64,000 nt of DNA from Bartonella sp. DGB1 (GCF_041345015.1 NZ_CP166769.1:620001-684000), one strand, 5' to 3'; positions 18,412-29,370 are shown, numbered from the stretch's first letter. Notes: generated from the sequence alone by a model not told the origin. Made by a program: numbers and translations.

Positions 18412-19551
18412 CTACAGTGTCCATTTTTTCTTTTTCTTTTCTTTTGATAATAATATCATTACTTCTAAATGTTCACTATATAAAAATTGATCTATGGCTA
18501 TTGTTTTTTCTATTTTATAACCACCTTTAAGTAAAATTTCTATATCTCTTACTAAAGTGAGGTAGTTACATGATATTACTACTAATTTAGGTATATTACT
18601 TTTAGCAATTTCAACTATTTGTTCTATAGAACCAGCTCTAGGTGGGTCTATTATTAGGCCATCATATGGTTGCAATTCTTTTATTACTAAAGGACGTTTA
18701 AATAAATCTCTTACTGAGGTTGATATTTTTTTTATACCCTTAATATTATTCGCTGCAATTTGTAGACTTTTTAAAGCATTTTCATCACTATCAAATGCAT
18801 CAATAGAAGAAAAATAAGACATAGGTAAACTGAAAGTACCTATACCACTAAAAAGATCAACAATATTTTTTTGTTTTCTTAACCAATCAATAGTAATTTC
18901 TATCATTTGTTGCTGACTAACATAAGTAGCTTGCAAAAATACACCTGGAGGGAAAGTTATTAGATCATTATTGACTTTGATATAAATATTTTCCTTTTTT
19001 ATAATTAGTTCTTGATTGACTGTAATACGTAATATATCACTCATCTCAGCAAATTTTACTAATTGAAATCGTTTTTGATCAGTTAGATTTTGCACCTTAG
19101 AGATAGTAACATCTAAACCATTTTCAGCTTGTATTACTGTTATATCTATTGGTTTATTAGCAGAGAATAAAGCAGCTATTTGCCGTAAGATTTTTATATT
19201 ATTTTCAATTGCAGGAACGCTTATAGGACATTCTTTTATTTCGAACAGTTCATGTGATTTTTTTTTAAAAAAACCAAAGATAAAATTATTATTCTGATTA
19301 TGAGCGTGGAAGGTTACTCTTCTTCTGGCATGTAGCTGCCCTTCTATTAATTTATCAATTTTTATATTAATATTTTTTTCTGTAAATTTTTGTTTCAATA
19401 AAGATAATTTATATTCTTCATATTTATCTTTAGCCCAATCTTGGAAACGACATCCTCCACAGATACCAAAATGCTGACAAATAGGAGTCGTTTGTGACGG
19501 TTGGAGTAATTCTTTAGCTTGCATGTTATTTTGTTGCATTTTTGATTCCAA
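18412..19551 (-). CDS. RumA/RlmD-like RNA (uracil-5)-methyltransferase
   Basis: The protein resembles the SAM-dependent enzymes that methylate uracil C5 in rRNA or tRNA. Iron-sulphur cysteines are visible at Cys25, Cys31 and Cys34 (CQHFGICGGC), with a fourth in ECPIS. The SAM loop is DLFSGIGTFSLP and the catalytic cysteine is in ISCNYLTLVRDI near residue 337. No N-terminal TRAM domain is seen, as in many alphaproteobacterial members, so the exact target base cannot be assigned. The start overlaps the tlyA end by 26 bp, and an internal Met5 is an alternative start. Confidence 0.85.
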   Translation of the reverse strand: MESKMQQNNMQAKELLQPSQTTPICQHFGICGGCRFQDWAKDKYEEYKLSLLKQKFTEKNINIKIDKLIEGQLHARRRVTFHAHNQNNNFIFGFFKKKSHELFEIKECPISVPAIENNIKILRQIAALFSANKPIDITVIQAENGLDVTISKVQNLTDQKRFQLVKFAEMSDILRITVNQELIIKKENIYIKVNNDLITFPPGVFLQATYVSQQQMIEITIDWLRKQKNIVDLFSGIGTFSLPMSYFSSIDAFDSDENALKSLQIAANNIKGIKKISTSVRDLFKRPLVIKELQPYDGLIIDPPRAGSIEQIVEIAKSNIPKLVVISCNYLTLVRDIEILLKGGYKIEKTIAIDQFLYSEHLEVMILLSKEKKKKKWTL

Positions 19552-20272
19552 ATAAGATAAATTCTTGATTGCCGTTCTTACCTTTTAATGGACATTTTTC
19601 TAATTTTACATTTTGCCAATATGGTAAATTTGATAACCAATTTTTTAATTCTTCAGCAATAGCTTGTGCAGTTTTTTCACAAGTTATTACTCCTTGTTTA
19701 TTAAGGAATTTTTTCTCTGATTCAAATTGTGGTTTAACTAGTAAAATTGCAAAACCACCATTTTTGACAAAATTTAAGGCTGGTGGTAATGCCAATTTTA
19801 AAGATATAAAGCTTACATCAGCTACAACTCCATCGACATTGTCGTTCAAATGAGTTGTATTTAAAAAACGAGCATTAACACCTTCATGTAAAGTAACTCG
19901 CGGATCATTTATTAGTAAAGGAGAAAATTGATCATGACCAACATCTATAGCCGTTACCTGTTTAGCTCCATATTCTAATAAAATTTGCGTAAATCCACCT
20001 GTGGAAGCTCCAATATCTAGAAAGCTGCCATCTTGAATTTTAGGATTAAATAATTTTATCGCTGCTAATAATTTATATGCTGCACGGGAAACGTAACGTT
20101 GCATTTCATTATTTACAGTTACAGTAAAAGTATCATCTACTTTTAATGAAGATTTGAGATCAACCATTTTATCAGATTTGACATGACCATTTGCAATAGC
20201 TTCTTGTGCTTTGGCTCGACTAGAGAAATAATTTTTATTTACTAGCCATTGATCTAAACGTATTTTATTCAT
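19526..20272 (-). CDS. tlyA: TlyA-family rRNA 2'-O-methyltransferase
   Basis: TlyA proteins methylate ribose in 16S and 23S rRNA and are often called hemolysin A. An S4 RNA-binding domain starts at MNKIRLDQWLV, and an RrmJ/FtsJ-type methyltransferase domain has the SAM motif DIGASTGGF and catalytic-type segments VADVSFISL and LLVKPQFE. I use the Met at 20272, 4 bp after the dxs stop, since an upstream Met at 20290 would overlap dxs. The neighbours xseB-dxs-tlyA are in the order usual in Hyphomicrobiales. Confidence 0.9.
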   Translation of the reverse strand: MNKIRLDQWLVNKNYFSSRAKAQEAIANGHVKSDKMVDLKSSLKVDDTFTVTVNNEMQRYVSRAAYKLLAAIKLFNPKIQDGSFLDIGASTGGFTQILLEYGAKQVTAIDVGHDQFSPLLINDPRVTLHEGVNARFLNTTHLNDNVDGVVADVSFISLKLALPPALNFVKNGGFAILLVKPQFESEKKFLNKQGVITCEKTAQAIAEELKNWLSNLPYWQNVKLEKCPLKGKNGNQEFILFGIKNATK

Positions 20273-20276
20273 AATT

Positions 20277-22196
20277 TTAACGTAATTCATTCAATTTTTC
20301 AGGAGAGGGTAGTTTTTGTTCTAAGGCAAGAATAGCTTTATTAACTATATTATTAACACCTAACCCCATTTTTGCGTGAATGATATTTATATCACCTTGT
20401 TCTGGATAATTATCGATATAATGTATACTACGAATTTTTATTTTGTCTAATAAATTTTCATCTGCTAATAATTGTAATACATGAGATCCAAAACCACCTA
20501 TACTTCCTTCTTCTACTGTTATTAGTAGTTTATGATTGCGGGCTAAATCACATATAAGTAATTTATCTAATGGTTTAGCAAATCGTGCATCAACTACAGT
20601 TGTCGAATAACCTAACTTATCTAGTATAGAGGCTGCTATTAAACAATCATCAAGGCAAGTACCTAGAGATAATAAGGCTATTTCTTCACCTGATTTTATT
20701 AAATTTCCTTTACCTATTTCTAATAATTTCGGTTCTGGTACAGATAGTAAGGTTGAAGATTTCCTTGGATACCTAAATGATATTGGACCTTCATCAAAAG
20801 CTATAGCTGTGTGAACCATATCATTTAGCTCTTCTCCACTTGATGCAGCCATGATAGTGAAATTAGGAAGCGTAGCTAAAAAAACATTATCAAAACTTCC
20901 TGCATGTGTTGCTCCGTCAGCTCCTACTATTCCAGCTCTATCTATAGCAAAGCGGACAGGTAAATTTTGTATAGCAATATCATGTATTATCTGATCATAA
21001 GCACGCTGCAAAAAAGTAGAATAAATTGCTACCACTGGTTTATAGCCTTCGCAGGCGAGACCTCCAGCAAAAGTTACTGCATGTTGTTCGGCTATACCAA
21101 CATCAAAAAAATGTTTTGGAAATTTTTTTGCAAATTTTGTTAAACCAGTTCCATCGGGCATAGCTGCAGTTATAGCTACAACTTTATTATCTTTTTCTGC
21201 TTCTCTGATTAAAGCGTTAGAAAATATATTAGTATAGCTTAAATTCTGACTAGTACCGGTTTCTTGTTTACCAGTATTGATATTAAATTTACTAACACCA
21301 TGATATTTATCGTTTGCTGCTTCAGCAGGCTTGTAGCCTTTACCTTTTTCTGTTACTACATGGATGAGAACGGGTGAATGATTATAATTACTTACATTCT
21401 TTAATATCGGTAATAAATGTTTAAGATTATGCCCATCAATTGGACCTATATAATAAAAACCTAATTCTTCAAATAAGGTACCCCCGGTAAAAAATCCTCT
21501 AGCATATTCTTCAGTCTTTCTAGCTTTATCTTTAATAGATTTAGGTAATTTTTCGACTAAAGATTTTAAAAAGTTTCGAAAATTTCTATATTTAGGGGCA
21601 GAAACTAATTTAGCTAGATAAGCACTCATTGCTCCTGTAGGGGGTGCTATGGACATATCGTTATCGTTTAAAATAACTATTAAATTAGCATCCATAGAAC
21701 CAGCATTATTCATAGCTTCATAGGCCATACCAGCTGATAAAGCTCCATCTCCTATAACTGCTATAACTTTATTTTTATTTTCAGCTAATTGAAAAGCAGT
21801 AGCCATACCTAAACCAGCGGAGATAGATGTGGAACTATGACCGGCTCCAAATGGGTCATAAATACTTTCTTTACGTTTAGTAAATCCTGATATACCGCCT
21901 TCTTGCCTTATGGTAAGCATTTTTTCACGTCTCTCAGTGAGTATTTTATGAGGATATGCTTGATGTCCTACATCCCAAATAATACGATCTTCAGGTGTGT
22001 TAAAGATATAATGTAATGCAACGGTTAGTTCTACTACACCTAATCCTGGACCTAAGTGCCCGCCAGTTTGAGAAACTATAGAAATGGTTTCTTGACGTAA
22101 TTCATCTGCCAATTGTTGTAGTTTATCTTCAGGCAATTCTCTTAATTGCTGAGGATTTTTAATTTTATCTAGTAAGGGGGTCAAACTGGCAACCAC
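20277..22196 (-). CDS. dxs: 1-deoxy-D-xylulose-5-phosphate synthase
   Basis: Dxs joins pyruvate and glyceraldehyde 3-phosphate to start the MEP isoprenoid pathway; ispH of the same pathway is at 24.4 kb. The TPP-binding segment is [16 protein letters not shown]. The pyrimidine domain has [16 protein letters not shown] with its catalytic glutamate. Length is 639 residues and the frame is intact. It is preceded by xseB at 24 bp and followed by tlyA at 4 bp, all on the minus strand. Confidence 0.96.
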   Translation of the reverse strand: MVASLTPLLDKIKNPQQLRELPEDKLQQLADELRQETISIVSQTGGHLGPGLGVVELTVALHYIFNTPEDRIIWDVGHQAYPHKILTERREKMLTIRQEGGISGFTKRKESIYDPFGAGHSSTSISAGLGMATAFQLAENKNKVIAVIGDGALSAGMAYEAMNNAGSMDANLIVILNDNDMSIAPPTGAMSAYLAKLVSAPKYRNFRNFLKSLVEKLPKSIKDKARKTEEYARGFFTGGTLFEELGFYYIGPIDGHNLKHLLPILKNVSNYNHSPVLIHVVTEKGKGYKPAEAANDKYHGVSKFNINTGKQETGTSQNLSYTNIFSNALIREAEKDNKVVAITAAMPDGTGLTKFAKKFPKHFFDVGIAEQHAVTFAGGLACEGYKPVVAIYSTFLQRAYDQIIHDIAIQNLPVRFAIDRAGIVGADGATHAGSFDNVFLATLPNFTIMAASSGEELNDMVHTAIAFDEGPISFRYPRKSSTLLSVPEPKLLEIGKGNLIKSGEEIALLSLGTCLDDCLIAASILDKLGYSTTVVDARFAKPLDKLLICDLARNHKLLITVEEGSIGGFGSHVLQLLADENLLDKIKIRSIHYIDNYPEQGDINIIHAKMGLGVNNIVNKAILALEQKLPSPEKLNELR

Positions 22197-22220
22197 ATTA
22201 TATCTCCAAGAACTATTATT

Positions 22221-22490
22221 TTAGGCAAGTGGATCAAAATCCTCAATTATAGTTTTATTATTGTTAATGGTAATTTTTTCTACTTTGGCTTCTACTGATT
22301 TTAATAAATTACTACAATGGTTTTTTAAAGCTTCTCCTTTTTCATAGATTTCTAAAGCTCTATTAAGAGGTACATCGCCTTTTTCTAAAGTTGTAACAAT
22401 GATTTCTAATAATGATAAGGCTTTTTCAAATGTAAGTTCATTGATTGGTGTAGCTAGATCTATATCTAGTTGATTGGTATTTTGTTCCAT
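22221..22490 (-). CDS. xseB: exodeoxyribonuclease VII small subunit
   Basis: XseB is the small regulatory subunit of exonuclease VII, which degrades single-stranded DNA from both ends. The 89-residue protein has the family core [20 protein letters not shown] followed by [14 protein letters not shown]. The large subunit xseA is not in the window. The gene lies between ribB (12 bp) and dxs (24 bp) in the same direction. Confidence 0.92.
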   Translation of the reverse strand: MEQNTNQLDIDLATPINELTFEKALSLLEIIVTTLEKGDVPLNRALEIYEKGEALKNHCSNLLKSVEAKVEKITINNNKTIIEDFDPLA

Positions 22491-22502
22491 TAGGTCACCT
22501 TT

Positions 22503-23123
22503 TTATTTCAAGCAAGATTTTCTATATTGTACTAGTTCGTCAATCGTAATAGTCAAGAAATTATATTGTTTAGTAAAATTAATTAATTGGTCGCCTATCA
22601 TAACACTTCCATCGTCATTCATCAATTCTCCTATCACCGCTACTGGCGATAAATTGGTTAATCTACATAAATCTACAGCCGCTTCTGTATGACCTCTACG
22701 TTCTAATACACCACCATCTTTTGCAACTAAAGGAAATATATGACCAGGACGAACAAAGTCATCTATCTTAGAATTTGGGTCAGCTAATAATTTAACAGTA
22801 TTCACACGATCACTAGCAGAGATACCAGTAGTTACATTTTTAGCGCTATCGACTGAAATAGTAAAAGCAGTGTTATGTAAAGAATTATTATTTTGTATCA
22901 TAGGTGGTAAATTTAATCTATTGGCTATAGACTGTAAAAGGGGCGTGCATATTATACCTGAAGTATAACGTATCATTAACGCCATTTGTTCTATGGTACA
23001 AAATTCTGCGGCAACTATAAGATCCCCTTCATTTTCTCGATCCATGTCGTCTGTTACAACTAACATTCCGCCTGTTTTAAACAATTTTAATGCTTGTTCG
23101 ATTTTATTATTTAGATTTTGCAT
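22503..23123 (-). CDS. ribB: 3,4-dihydroxy-2-butanone 4-phosphate synthase
   Basis: RibB makes the four-carbon unit of riboflavin from ribulose 5-phosphate. The 206-residue protein is monofunctional and carries the acidic loop DRENEGDL and the segment RRGHTEAAVDLCRL. No GTP cyclohydrolase II domain is fused to it, so ribA must be elsewhere. With ribD, ribE and ribH at 9.9-12.1 kb, riboflavin synthesis from the branch compounds onward is retained. Confidence 0.95.
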   Translation of the reverse strand: MQNLNNKIEQALKLFKTGGMLVVTDDMDRENEGDLIVAAEFCTIEQMALMIRYTSGIICTPLLQSIANRLNLPPMIQNNNSLHNTAFTISVDSAKNVTTGISASDRVNTVKLLADPNSKIDDFVRPGHIFPLVAKDGGVLERRGHTEAAVDLCRLTNLSPVAVIGELMNDDGSVMIGDQLINFTKQYNFLTITIDELVQYRKSCLK

Positions 23124-23137
23124 TGCTGACCTTTAAT

Positions 23138-24220
23138 TTATAATCCTATTTGTCCACGATGACGTAAAAAATGATCGGCTAGAACACATGCTACCATAGC
23201 TTTACCAACTGCTACAGCTCTGATAGCTATACAAGGATCATGTCTACCTTTGATATTAATAGTAGTGTTTGTTAAAATTTTATCGATAGTAGATTGAGCT
23301 ATAGATATAGAAGAGGTTGGTTTAACTGCAAACCTAATTCTTATATCTTCACCCGTTGAGATACCTCCAATTATTCCACCTGAGTGATTAGACAAAAATG
23401 CTTCTTTATTATCTTTTACTGTCATTAAGTCATTATGTTCATGACCTTGTAGTTGTGCAGATAAAAAACCATCTCCTATCTCGACAGCTTTTACTGCATT
23501 AATAGACATAATCATAGCAGAAAGATCTTGATCTAATTTTCCGTAAACAGGTGCACCTAAACCTATAGGAACATTTTCAGCTACTATTTCGATTATACCA
23601 CCTACGGATGTTCCTGCAGCAATTATTTCATTTAAGTAATTAATAGCTGGTTCTACAGCTTCAGGATCAGGTAAAAATAAGGGATTTTTTTTAATAAAAT
23701 TCCAATTCCAGTTATTGCGATTAATTTTTATTTCACCTATTTGTGTTACTGCAGCTTTAATTTTTACTTGTGGCAGTATTTTTCTCGCTATTGCACCTGC
23801 CGCTACTCGCATAGCTGTTTCACGGGCAGAGGATCGGCCACCACCATTAGTATCATGGATATTATATTTTTTATAATAACTATAATCGGCATGACCAGGT
23901 CGATAATTATCAGCTATATTTTCATAATCTTTTGGTCTTTGATCGTAATTTTTTATCATTAAAGATATTGGACTACCTAAAGTAGTAAAAATATTATTTT
24001 TACTTATGACACCAGATAATATATTTATTTCATCTGGTTCTGCTCGTTGAGTGGTATAAATAGATTGACCTGGACGACGTTCATCAAGATATTTTTGGAT
24101 ATCAGCAATAGTAAAATTTATATTAGGGGGGCAACCATCGATAACACAACCTATAGCTTGTGAATGGCTTTCACCCCATGTAGTGACGCGAAATAAATGT
24201 CCAAAGCTATTGTGTGACAT
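23138..24220 (-). CDS. aroC: chorismate synthase
   Basis: AroC makes chorismate from 5-enolpyruvylshikimate 3-phosphate using reduced FMN, which links it to the neighbouring flavin gene. Family signatures are seen at the N-terminus (GESHSQAIGCVIDGCPP), in the centre (GGGRSSARETAMRVAAGAI) and near the end (GRHDPCIAIRAVAVGKAM). Length is 360 residues. It is the first gene of the minus-strand run aroC-ribB-xseB-dxs-tlyA and is divergent from ispH across 149 bp. Confidence 0.96.
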   Translation of the reverse strand: MSHNSFGHLFRVTTWGESHSQAIGCVIDGCPPNINFTIADIQKYLDERRPGQSIYTTQRAEPDEINILSGVISKNNIFTTLGSPISLMIKNYDQRPKDYENIADNYRPGHADYSYYKKYNIHDTNGGGRSSARETAMRVAAGAIARKILPQVKIKAAVTQIGEIKINRNNWNWNFIKKNPLFLPDPEAVEPAINYLNEIIAAGTSVGGIIEIVAENVPIGLGAPVYGKLDQDLSAMIMSINAVKAVEIGDGFLSAQLQGHEHNDLMTVKDNKEAFLSNHSGGIIGGISTGEDIRIRFAVKPTSSISIAQSTIDKILTNTTINIKGRHDPCIAIRAVAVGKAMVACVLADHFLRHRGQIGL

Positions 24221-24369
24221 TACTTTTGCCTTTAGTTCTATTTAAAATTTTCTTTTATCACAATTATGCTTTATAAACACTAAAAAAAATTTATAATTAA
24301 GAGATATAATCTTTATCCTAATAGAATAGAATATGTTATATAATAAATTATTAGTTAAAGGACAATTGA

Positions 24370-25362
24370 ATGACAAAACAACTAACTATTCGTTTATGCG
24401 CTCCTAGGGGCTTTTGTGCTGGTGTAGAACGAGCAATAGAAATTGTGGTATTAGCAATTAAAAAATATGGAAAACCCGTATATGTAAAACATGAGATAGT
24501 GCATAATCAATATGTTGTTCAAGGTTTAAGAGATAAAGGGGCTATTTTTATTGAAGAATTGAACGAAATTCCTCCTTATCATAGAGATCGACCGGTAATT
24601 TTTTCTGCTCATGGAGTTCCAAAAGAAACTTACAAAAATGCAGAAGAATTGGAATTATTATATTTGGATGCTACTTGTCCTTTAGTATCTAAAGTACATA
24701 AACAAGCATTGAAACATTATAGGTTAGGCAGACATGTGTTGCTTATTGGACATGCAGGACATCCAGAAGTAATTGGTACTATGGGACAGATACCAGAAGG
24801 AAGTGTGTCTTTAATAGAAACTATTGAAGATGTAAATAATTTTATTCCACCCGCTAATAAAGATTTAGGGTTTGTTAGCCAGACTACTTTATCAGTTGAG
24901 GATACGGCAGAAATTTTAAAAGCCTTGAAGAAGAAATTTAGTAATATTTTTCCTCCGGCAGTTGAATCTATATGTTATGCAACCACTAACAGACAACAAA
25001 TAGTATATCAAAATGCTGCGGGGTGCGATTTATTTTTGATTGTAGGTGCTCCTAATTCATCTAATTCTCAAAGATTAGTAGAGGTAGCTATAAAAGGAGG
25101 GGCTAAACAAGCAATGTTGGTACAAACAGCTGATGAAATAGACTGGAATAATTTATCAAAGTTAAATATTTTAGGATTGTCAGCGGGGGCTTCTGCACCG
25201 GAAATTATAGTAAAAGAAATTATTGACTGTTTTGCAAAAAGATATAAAATAAATATCGATTTAGTACAAAATGTAATTGAAACAGAAAGTTTTTTAGTTA
25301 ATAAATCTCTCAGAGATATCCAGCTAACTCCACAAGACATGCAATTTGTTAAAGGCGCATAA
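24370..25362 (+). CDS. ispH: 4-hydroxy-3-methylbut-2-enyl diphosphate reductase
   Basis: IspH is the last enzyme of the MEP pathway and yields IPP and DMAPP. The three iron-sulphur cysteines are Cys16 (PRGFCAGV), Cys104 (DATCPLVSK) and Cys203 ([10 protein letters not shown]). The conserved histidines are in KHEIVHN, SAHGVP and GHAGHPE. Length is 330 residues. In relatives thrB often separates ispH from rnhA, but here they are only 14 bp apart, so thrB has been lost or moved. Confidence 0.96.
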   Translation: MTKQLTIRLCAPRGFCAGVERAIEIVVLAIKKYGKPVYVKHEIVHNQYVVQGLRDKGAIFIEELNEIPPYHRDRPVIFSAHGVPKETYKNAEELELLYLDATCPLVSKVHKQALKHYRLGRHVLLIGHAGHPEVIGTMGQIPEGSVSLIETIEDVNNFIPPANKDLGFVSQTTLSVEDTAEILKALKKKFSNIFPPAVESICYATTNRQQIVYQNAAGCDLFLIVGAPNSSNSQRLVEVAIKGGAKQAMLVQTADEIDWNNLSKLNILGLSAGASAPEIIVKEIIDCFAKRYKINIDLVQNVIETESFLVNKSLRDIQLTPQDMQFVKGA

Positions 25363-25376
25363 TAAGGATAAAATTT

Positions 25377-25823
25377 ATGACAAAACAAATAGTGACCATT
25401 TATAGTGATGGAGCATGTTCTGGTAACCCTGGTATTGGAGGGTGGGGCGCAGTGTTATTGTGGGGAGAACATCAAAAATATATTAGTGGCGCGGAGGATA
25501 ATACAACTAATAATCGAATGGAGCTAATGGCAGCCATAGAAGCATTAAATAACTTAAAAAAACCTTGTACGGTGGAATTATATACAGACTCTACTTACTT
25601 GCGTAAAGGAGTTATGGAATGGATAAATAATTGGAAAACTAACGGCTGGAAAACGGCTTCAAAGAAAGAAGTAAAAAACAAAGATTTATGGCAGCAGTTA
25701 GATGATATATCAAGTAAACATAAAATATCTTGGTATTGGGTAAAAGGTCATAATGGAAATTTATATAATGAAAAAGCTGACGAGTTAGCCAGAAAAGCTA
25801 TTGTAAATTTTAAAAATAAGTAG
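25377..25823 (+). CDS. rnhA: ribonuclease HI
   Basis: RNase HI cleaves the RNA strand of RNA-DNA hybrids. The catalytic residues are Asp11 ([11 protein letters not shown]), Glu49 (NNRMEL), Asp71 (YTDST) and Asp135, with His125 in the flexible loop (KGHNG). The 148-residue length is typical. The gene is in an apparent operon with ispH (14 bp upstream) and yqgE (13 bp downstream). Confidence 0.96.
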   Translation: MTKQIVTIYSDGACSGNPGIGGWGAVLLWGEHQKYISGAEDNTTNNRMELMAAIEALNNLKKPCTVELYTDSTYLRKGVMEWINNWKTNGWKTASKKEVKNKDLWQQLDDISSKHKISWYWVKGHNGNLYNEKADELARKAIVNFKNK

Positions 25824-25836
25824 TTATGGATATAAA

Positions 25837-26457
25837 ATGAGTCAATCGGGGAAAAAAAATAAATTAATTGATCAATCTTATATAGGAAAAATATTGATAG
25901 CCACTTCAGTGTTAGATAAAGGATATTTTTCTCGAACGATAATTTATATTTGTTCTCACAATGATACTGGAGCTTTAGGATTAATAGTTAATAAACCGTC
26001 TTTGTTAAATTTATCTGATGTAATGTGTAGCAATAAATTTGCTAACCATAGTTTTTATAATTTAGGTTATGGTAAAAATTATTCAAAAGAGGCTTTTGAT
26101 ACACCTTTCCTGCAGGGTGGCCCTGTGGAAGAGAAAGCATTTTTTACTTTACATTCTGTAGATAGTAAATTTAGCAATACAATTTCTGTTACAAATAATG
26201 TTTGTTTGACTTCACATATAGATGTTTATCAAGCTATAGCTAGCGGAAATGGACCAAAAGAATATATAAATATAATTGGATATACTGCTTGGTATGCAGG
26301 GCAATTAGAGCAAGAAATTAAAGCCAATTGTTGGCTTATACAAGAACCTGAATTAGAATTATTATTTTCGAAGGATTATGATAACAAATATAATAATGCT
26401 ATGAAAAATATGGGAATTGATCCATTGCATTTTATTGTAAATTCAGGTTATGCATAA
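25837..26457 (+). CDS. YqgE/AlgH family protein
   Basis: The 206-residue protein matches the YqgE/AlgH (DUF179) family by the segments GKILIATSVLDKGYFSRTI, GALGLIVNKP and FLQGGPVEEKAFFTLH. The biochemical role of this family is not settled. Near the C-terminus it has the usual IIGYTAWYAGQLEQEI. It ends an operon-like run after ispH and rnhA and faces the large membrane protein gene tail to tail. Confidence 0.9.
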   Translation: MSQSGKKNKLIDQSYIGKILIATSVLDKGYFSRTIIYICSHNDTGALGLIVNKPSLLNLSDVMCSNKFANHSFYNLGYGKNYSKEAFDTPFLQGGPVEEKAFFTLHSVDSKFSNTISVTNNVCLTSHIDVYQAIASGNGPKEYINIIGYTAWYAGQLEQEIKANCWLIQEPELELLFSKDYDNKYNNAMKNMGIDPLHFIVNSGYA

Positions 26458-26463
26458 AATATC

Positions 26464-26485
26464 AATAAAATATGTTTATTTTATT
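26464..26485. terminator. AT-only hairpin between convergent genes
   Basis: The arms aataaaata and tattttatt pair over 9 bp around a 4-base loop, 7 bp after the yqgE stop. All pairs are A-T, so the hairpin is weak, but it is placed between two convergent genes. Confidence 0.3.
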
Positions 26486-26523
26486 AAGTTATATTTTCTG
26501 ACCTATAAATTTATAATCATAAA

Positions 26524-29370
26524 TTATATTTTTTCTGCTAACAGATAATTTTCAGCCTTACTGAACTTGCCAAATATTTTACCCATTACATAATTATCGT
26601 CTGGATGTTCTAATTCATTTAACATTTCTATATAATCAACATCTTTATAGATGATTTTTATACCAAAATCATATGCTAATTCCACTAACGAATGATGAAA
26701 ACTGCGTAAACGAACATTAGTAGAATATTTAAGATTGTGTGATAATTGAATTATATCAATTGGTAAAGAAATAAAATAACGTAATGGTGTAAGTTCAGAG
26801 CCAAAATTATCCCATGAGAAGATAACGCCTAATTGTTTTAACTGTGGCATAATAGTAGTACAGGCTATCTCATGTTGTAAGAATAAAGTTTCATCCATTT
26901 CTAATAATAAAGATATTTTTTTATCAATCTTATTATTTAATTTAGCAATTATTTTATTTATATAATCAGTCGATAACATATCTATGTGTAAGATAGGTAA
27001 AGATATCATCAAAGATTCTTGAATAGGATTATTATTTGTTAATTGAATAATTTTTTTAACTTCTTCATATATTTTATCCATGATAATAGGGATATGAGGC
27101 TGTTGATCTATACTCAGATTATGAGCATAAATCATTCCGGTGTTATTTTGTGTTGGTAACAATTTTATTGCAGCCAATTTACCAGTTTTACAATATTTAA
27201 TTGGAGTAGCTAATATTTGTATATCATTAGACAATATTTCTATGTTTTGCTCCTGCTTTTCCATAGAAATATTATTAATTACATGTTTATCCGATTTTAT
27301 ATAATTAATTGCATCTGATAATTTGATATTTTTTTGTTTTTGCTCATATAAGTTTGCTGTTGCTTGCTGAATGATTTTTTCTGCATTATTTAAATTTTTA
27401 CCATAATAAGCCCCGGCAAATAACTTTGTGCTGGAGTGAAGAGCAATATTATGTTCATTTTCAATTGTATTGATAATTTTTTCAATTAATAAAATATTAT
27501 CTTGATCTTTGCCCCATAAAGCGAAGGAAAATTGCGAGCTGGATAAACGTCCTAAGAATAAAGAAGAAAATTTATCCTGTAATTGATAGGATAGTTTTTT
27601 TAGATAATCATCTATTAAAGATAAATCCATGGGGGATAATCTTTGATAAGCAGATATTGATGTGAATTCTACTATAAAAAACGCTAATTTTTCATCATTC
27701 AATAATGGTGAAAAAGTTAAAAAACTTTGCAGCCTTTCGGTAATCAATGCTATCTTTGGTAGTTTACTGCCACTATCATATAGAGGTGCATCTAATAATT
27801 CTATTTCTCTATGTTTAAAGATATTTATATCTATTAAGGTTCCTAAACAGCGAATTATTTTGCCGGTATTATCGGTTAACGGGCGTGCTTTTAACCAAAA
27901 CCAATGATAATTTTGTTCTAGATTTTGTAATCTTAAGGCTAATTCTATTGCTCCACCATTATTTTCAGTTATTGTATCTAGTTGGCTTAAAAAATTTAAT
28001 CTATCTTGTGGATGTAATGAATCTAACCATTTTTGTTTAATTAAAGGGTAATCTATATTTCCCATAATATTTTTTAGTTGTGAAGAATAGCGTATATTGT
28101 TAGCTTGAATATCAAAATCCCACAAAATATCGCCAGAACCTTGCAAAGCTAGAGCTAATTGTTCGTTTTTAGAAAGAATTTTTTCAGAAAATTGCTCGTT
28201 ATATAATGCTTGATAAATGGTAACAAAACACATTAAATTTATTGATACTACTAATAATAAATTTAGTAATAATTGAGAGTCAGTTAAATTTAAGATTCCA
28301 CTAGCAGTTAAAATATAAAATAATCCTGAAGTTGTTAAAATTATCCAAGCAGGTAGAATTAATTTAATATATTCATGTCCGCATTTATTATATTTGATAA
28401 GAGTAATTAATCCTATAACAGGTACTATAACAAATAATAAGCTGGTTATTGTTGCCATTAAATTAGGAGTGATAAAGATTAAAATACTAGCTATTAAGAA
28501 TGAAACAGTTATTTTTTTCTTAAATTGGTTTAATTTTATTTCAGGAGAATAAATATTTAAATTGGCTATTAGAAAATTAGCAACACTAATAATTAAAGCA
28601 AATTCTGCTAAGCTTCTTAAACTAGGTAAATAAGCTAAAGCGGCAGGTAATGAGTTAATGAAAATATATCGGTCAACACATAAATAAAATAACATTGACC
28701 AAGCAGTTATAGCTGTAGCAACAAATATATAGCGTTTTTTTACTATGGCTAGCATACTTGTAAATAAGATTAATAAAATACTAATGCCTAATAAAATACT
28801 ATTATAGCTTATTAGTTTTTTTTCTTGGTTATTATAGCTATTTTCTTCCCATAAAGATAAAATTGGTAACTGATTATTATTTAATTCTCCTACAAAGGTA
28901 ATAATACTATTGGCGGGTATTGTTATTTGAAAAATATCAGCATTATTATTATTTATATTTGGTAATATATTTCCTTCACTAGGTGTAATAACTCTTATAT
29001 GTTTTGTATCTAATGATGAATTAAATATTCCTCTTGAATTTAAATTATAATAGGGAGCGATTAAAAGTCGTTCTATTGTTTCATTGCTGTTATTTTCTAA
29101 TGAAAATTCTACCCAATTACCAGAAGGATTAGTTGATAAACTTTCTATCTCTAGTCTTTTAATAATTCCATTACGATCAGCTTTCGTTAAAATTTTTAAT
29201 GTTGCTCCAGCATTATTATGTATTTTTATTTGTTTGCTTAGATCCATGAATAAATTTTGCTTATTTACAATTATTGGCTGTGTATTAGCTAAACTAACGT
29301 TACTATTTATTAATAGAAAGACAAAAAAAATAGTCAAATTTTTAACTAGTGATAAGAGTAATTTTTTCAT
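26524..29370 (-). CDS. membrane sensor protein with PAS and degenerate GGDEF and EAL domains
   Basis: The 948-residue protein has a signal peptide (about 1-28) and a periplasmic domain (about 30-190). About seven membrane segments follow (190-400), resembling a 7TMR-DISM sensor, then a PAS domain near 405-530, a GGDEF-like domain (about 565-700) and an EAL-like domain (about 715-945). The GGDEF signature is replaced by GRLSSSQF, and EALVRW is replaced by AIKLLP. The DDFG and KID sites read DNFG and QLS. It is therefore unlikely to make or cleave cyclic di-GMP and may be a receptor or partner. Large sensor proteins of this plan occur near the M16 protease gene in other Hyphomicrobiales. The frame is fully intact despite the lost active sites. 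Confidence 0.8.
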   Translation of the reverse strand: MKKLLLSLVKNLTIFFVFLLINSNVSLANTQPIIVNKQNLFMDLSKQIKIHNNAGATLKILTKADRNGIIKRLEIESLSTNPSGNWVEFSLENNSNETIERLLIAPYYNLNSRGIFNSSLDTKHIRVITPSEGNILPNINNNNADIFQITIPANSIITFVGELNNNQLPILSLWEENSYNNQEKKLISYNSILLGISILLILFTSMLAIVKKRYIFVATAITAWSMLFYLCVDRYIFINSLPAALAYLPSLRSLAEFALIISVANFLIANLNIYSPEIKLNQFKKKITVSFLIASILIFITPNLMATITSLLFVIVPVIGLITLIKYNKCGHEYIKLILPAWIILTTSGLFYILTASGILNLTDSQLLLNLLLVVSINLMCFVTIYQALYNEQFSEKILSKNEQLALALQGSGDILWDFDIQANNIRYSSQLKNIMGNIDYPLIKQKWLDSLHPQDRLNFLSQLDTITENNGGAIELALRLQNLEQNYHWFWLKARPLTDNTGKIIRCLGTLIDINIFKHREIELLDAPLYDSGSKLPKIALITERLQSFLTFSPLLNDEKLAFFIVEFTSISAYQRLSPMDLSLIDDYLKKLSYQLQDKFSSLFLGRLSSSQFSFALWGKDQDNILLIEKIINTIENEHNIALHSSTKLFAGAYYGKNLNNAEKIIQQATANLYEQKQKNIKLSDAINYIKSDKHVINNISMEKQEQNIEILSNDIQILATPIKYCKTGKLAAIKLLPTQNNTGMIYAHNLSIDQQPHIPIIMDKIYEEVKKIIQLTNNNPIQESLMISLPILHIDMLSTDYINKIIAKLNNKIDKKISLLLEMDETLFLQHEIACTTIMPQLKQLGVIFSWDNFGSELTPLRYFISLPIDIIQLSHNLKYSTNVRLRSFHHSLVELAYDFGIKIIYKDVDYIEMLNELEHPDDNYVMGKIFGKFSKAENYLLAEKI

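Noticed and set aside
19569-19853. Plus-strand open frame inside tlyA
   Set aside because: It lies opposite a well-conserved gene, has no similarity I recognise and no ribosome-binding site.
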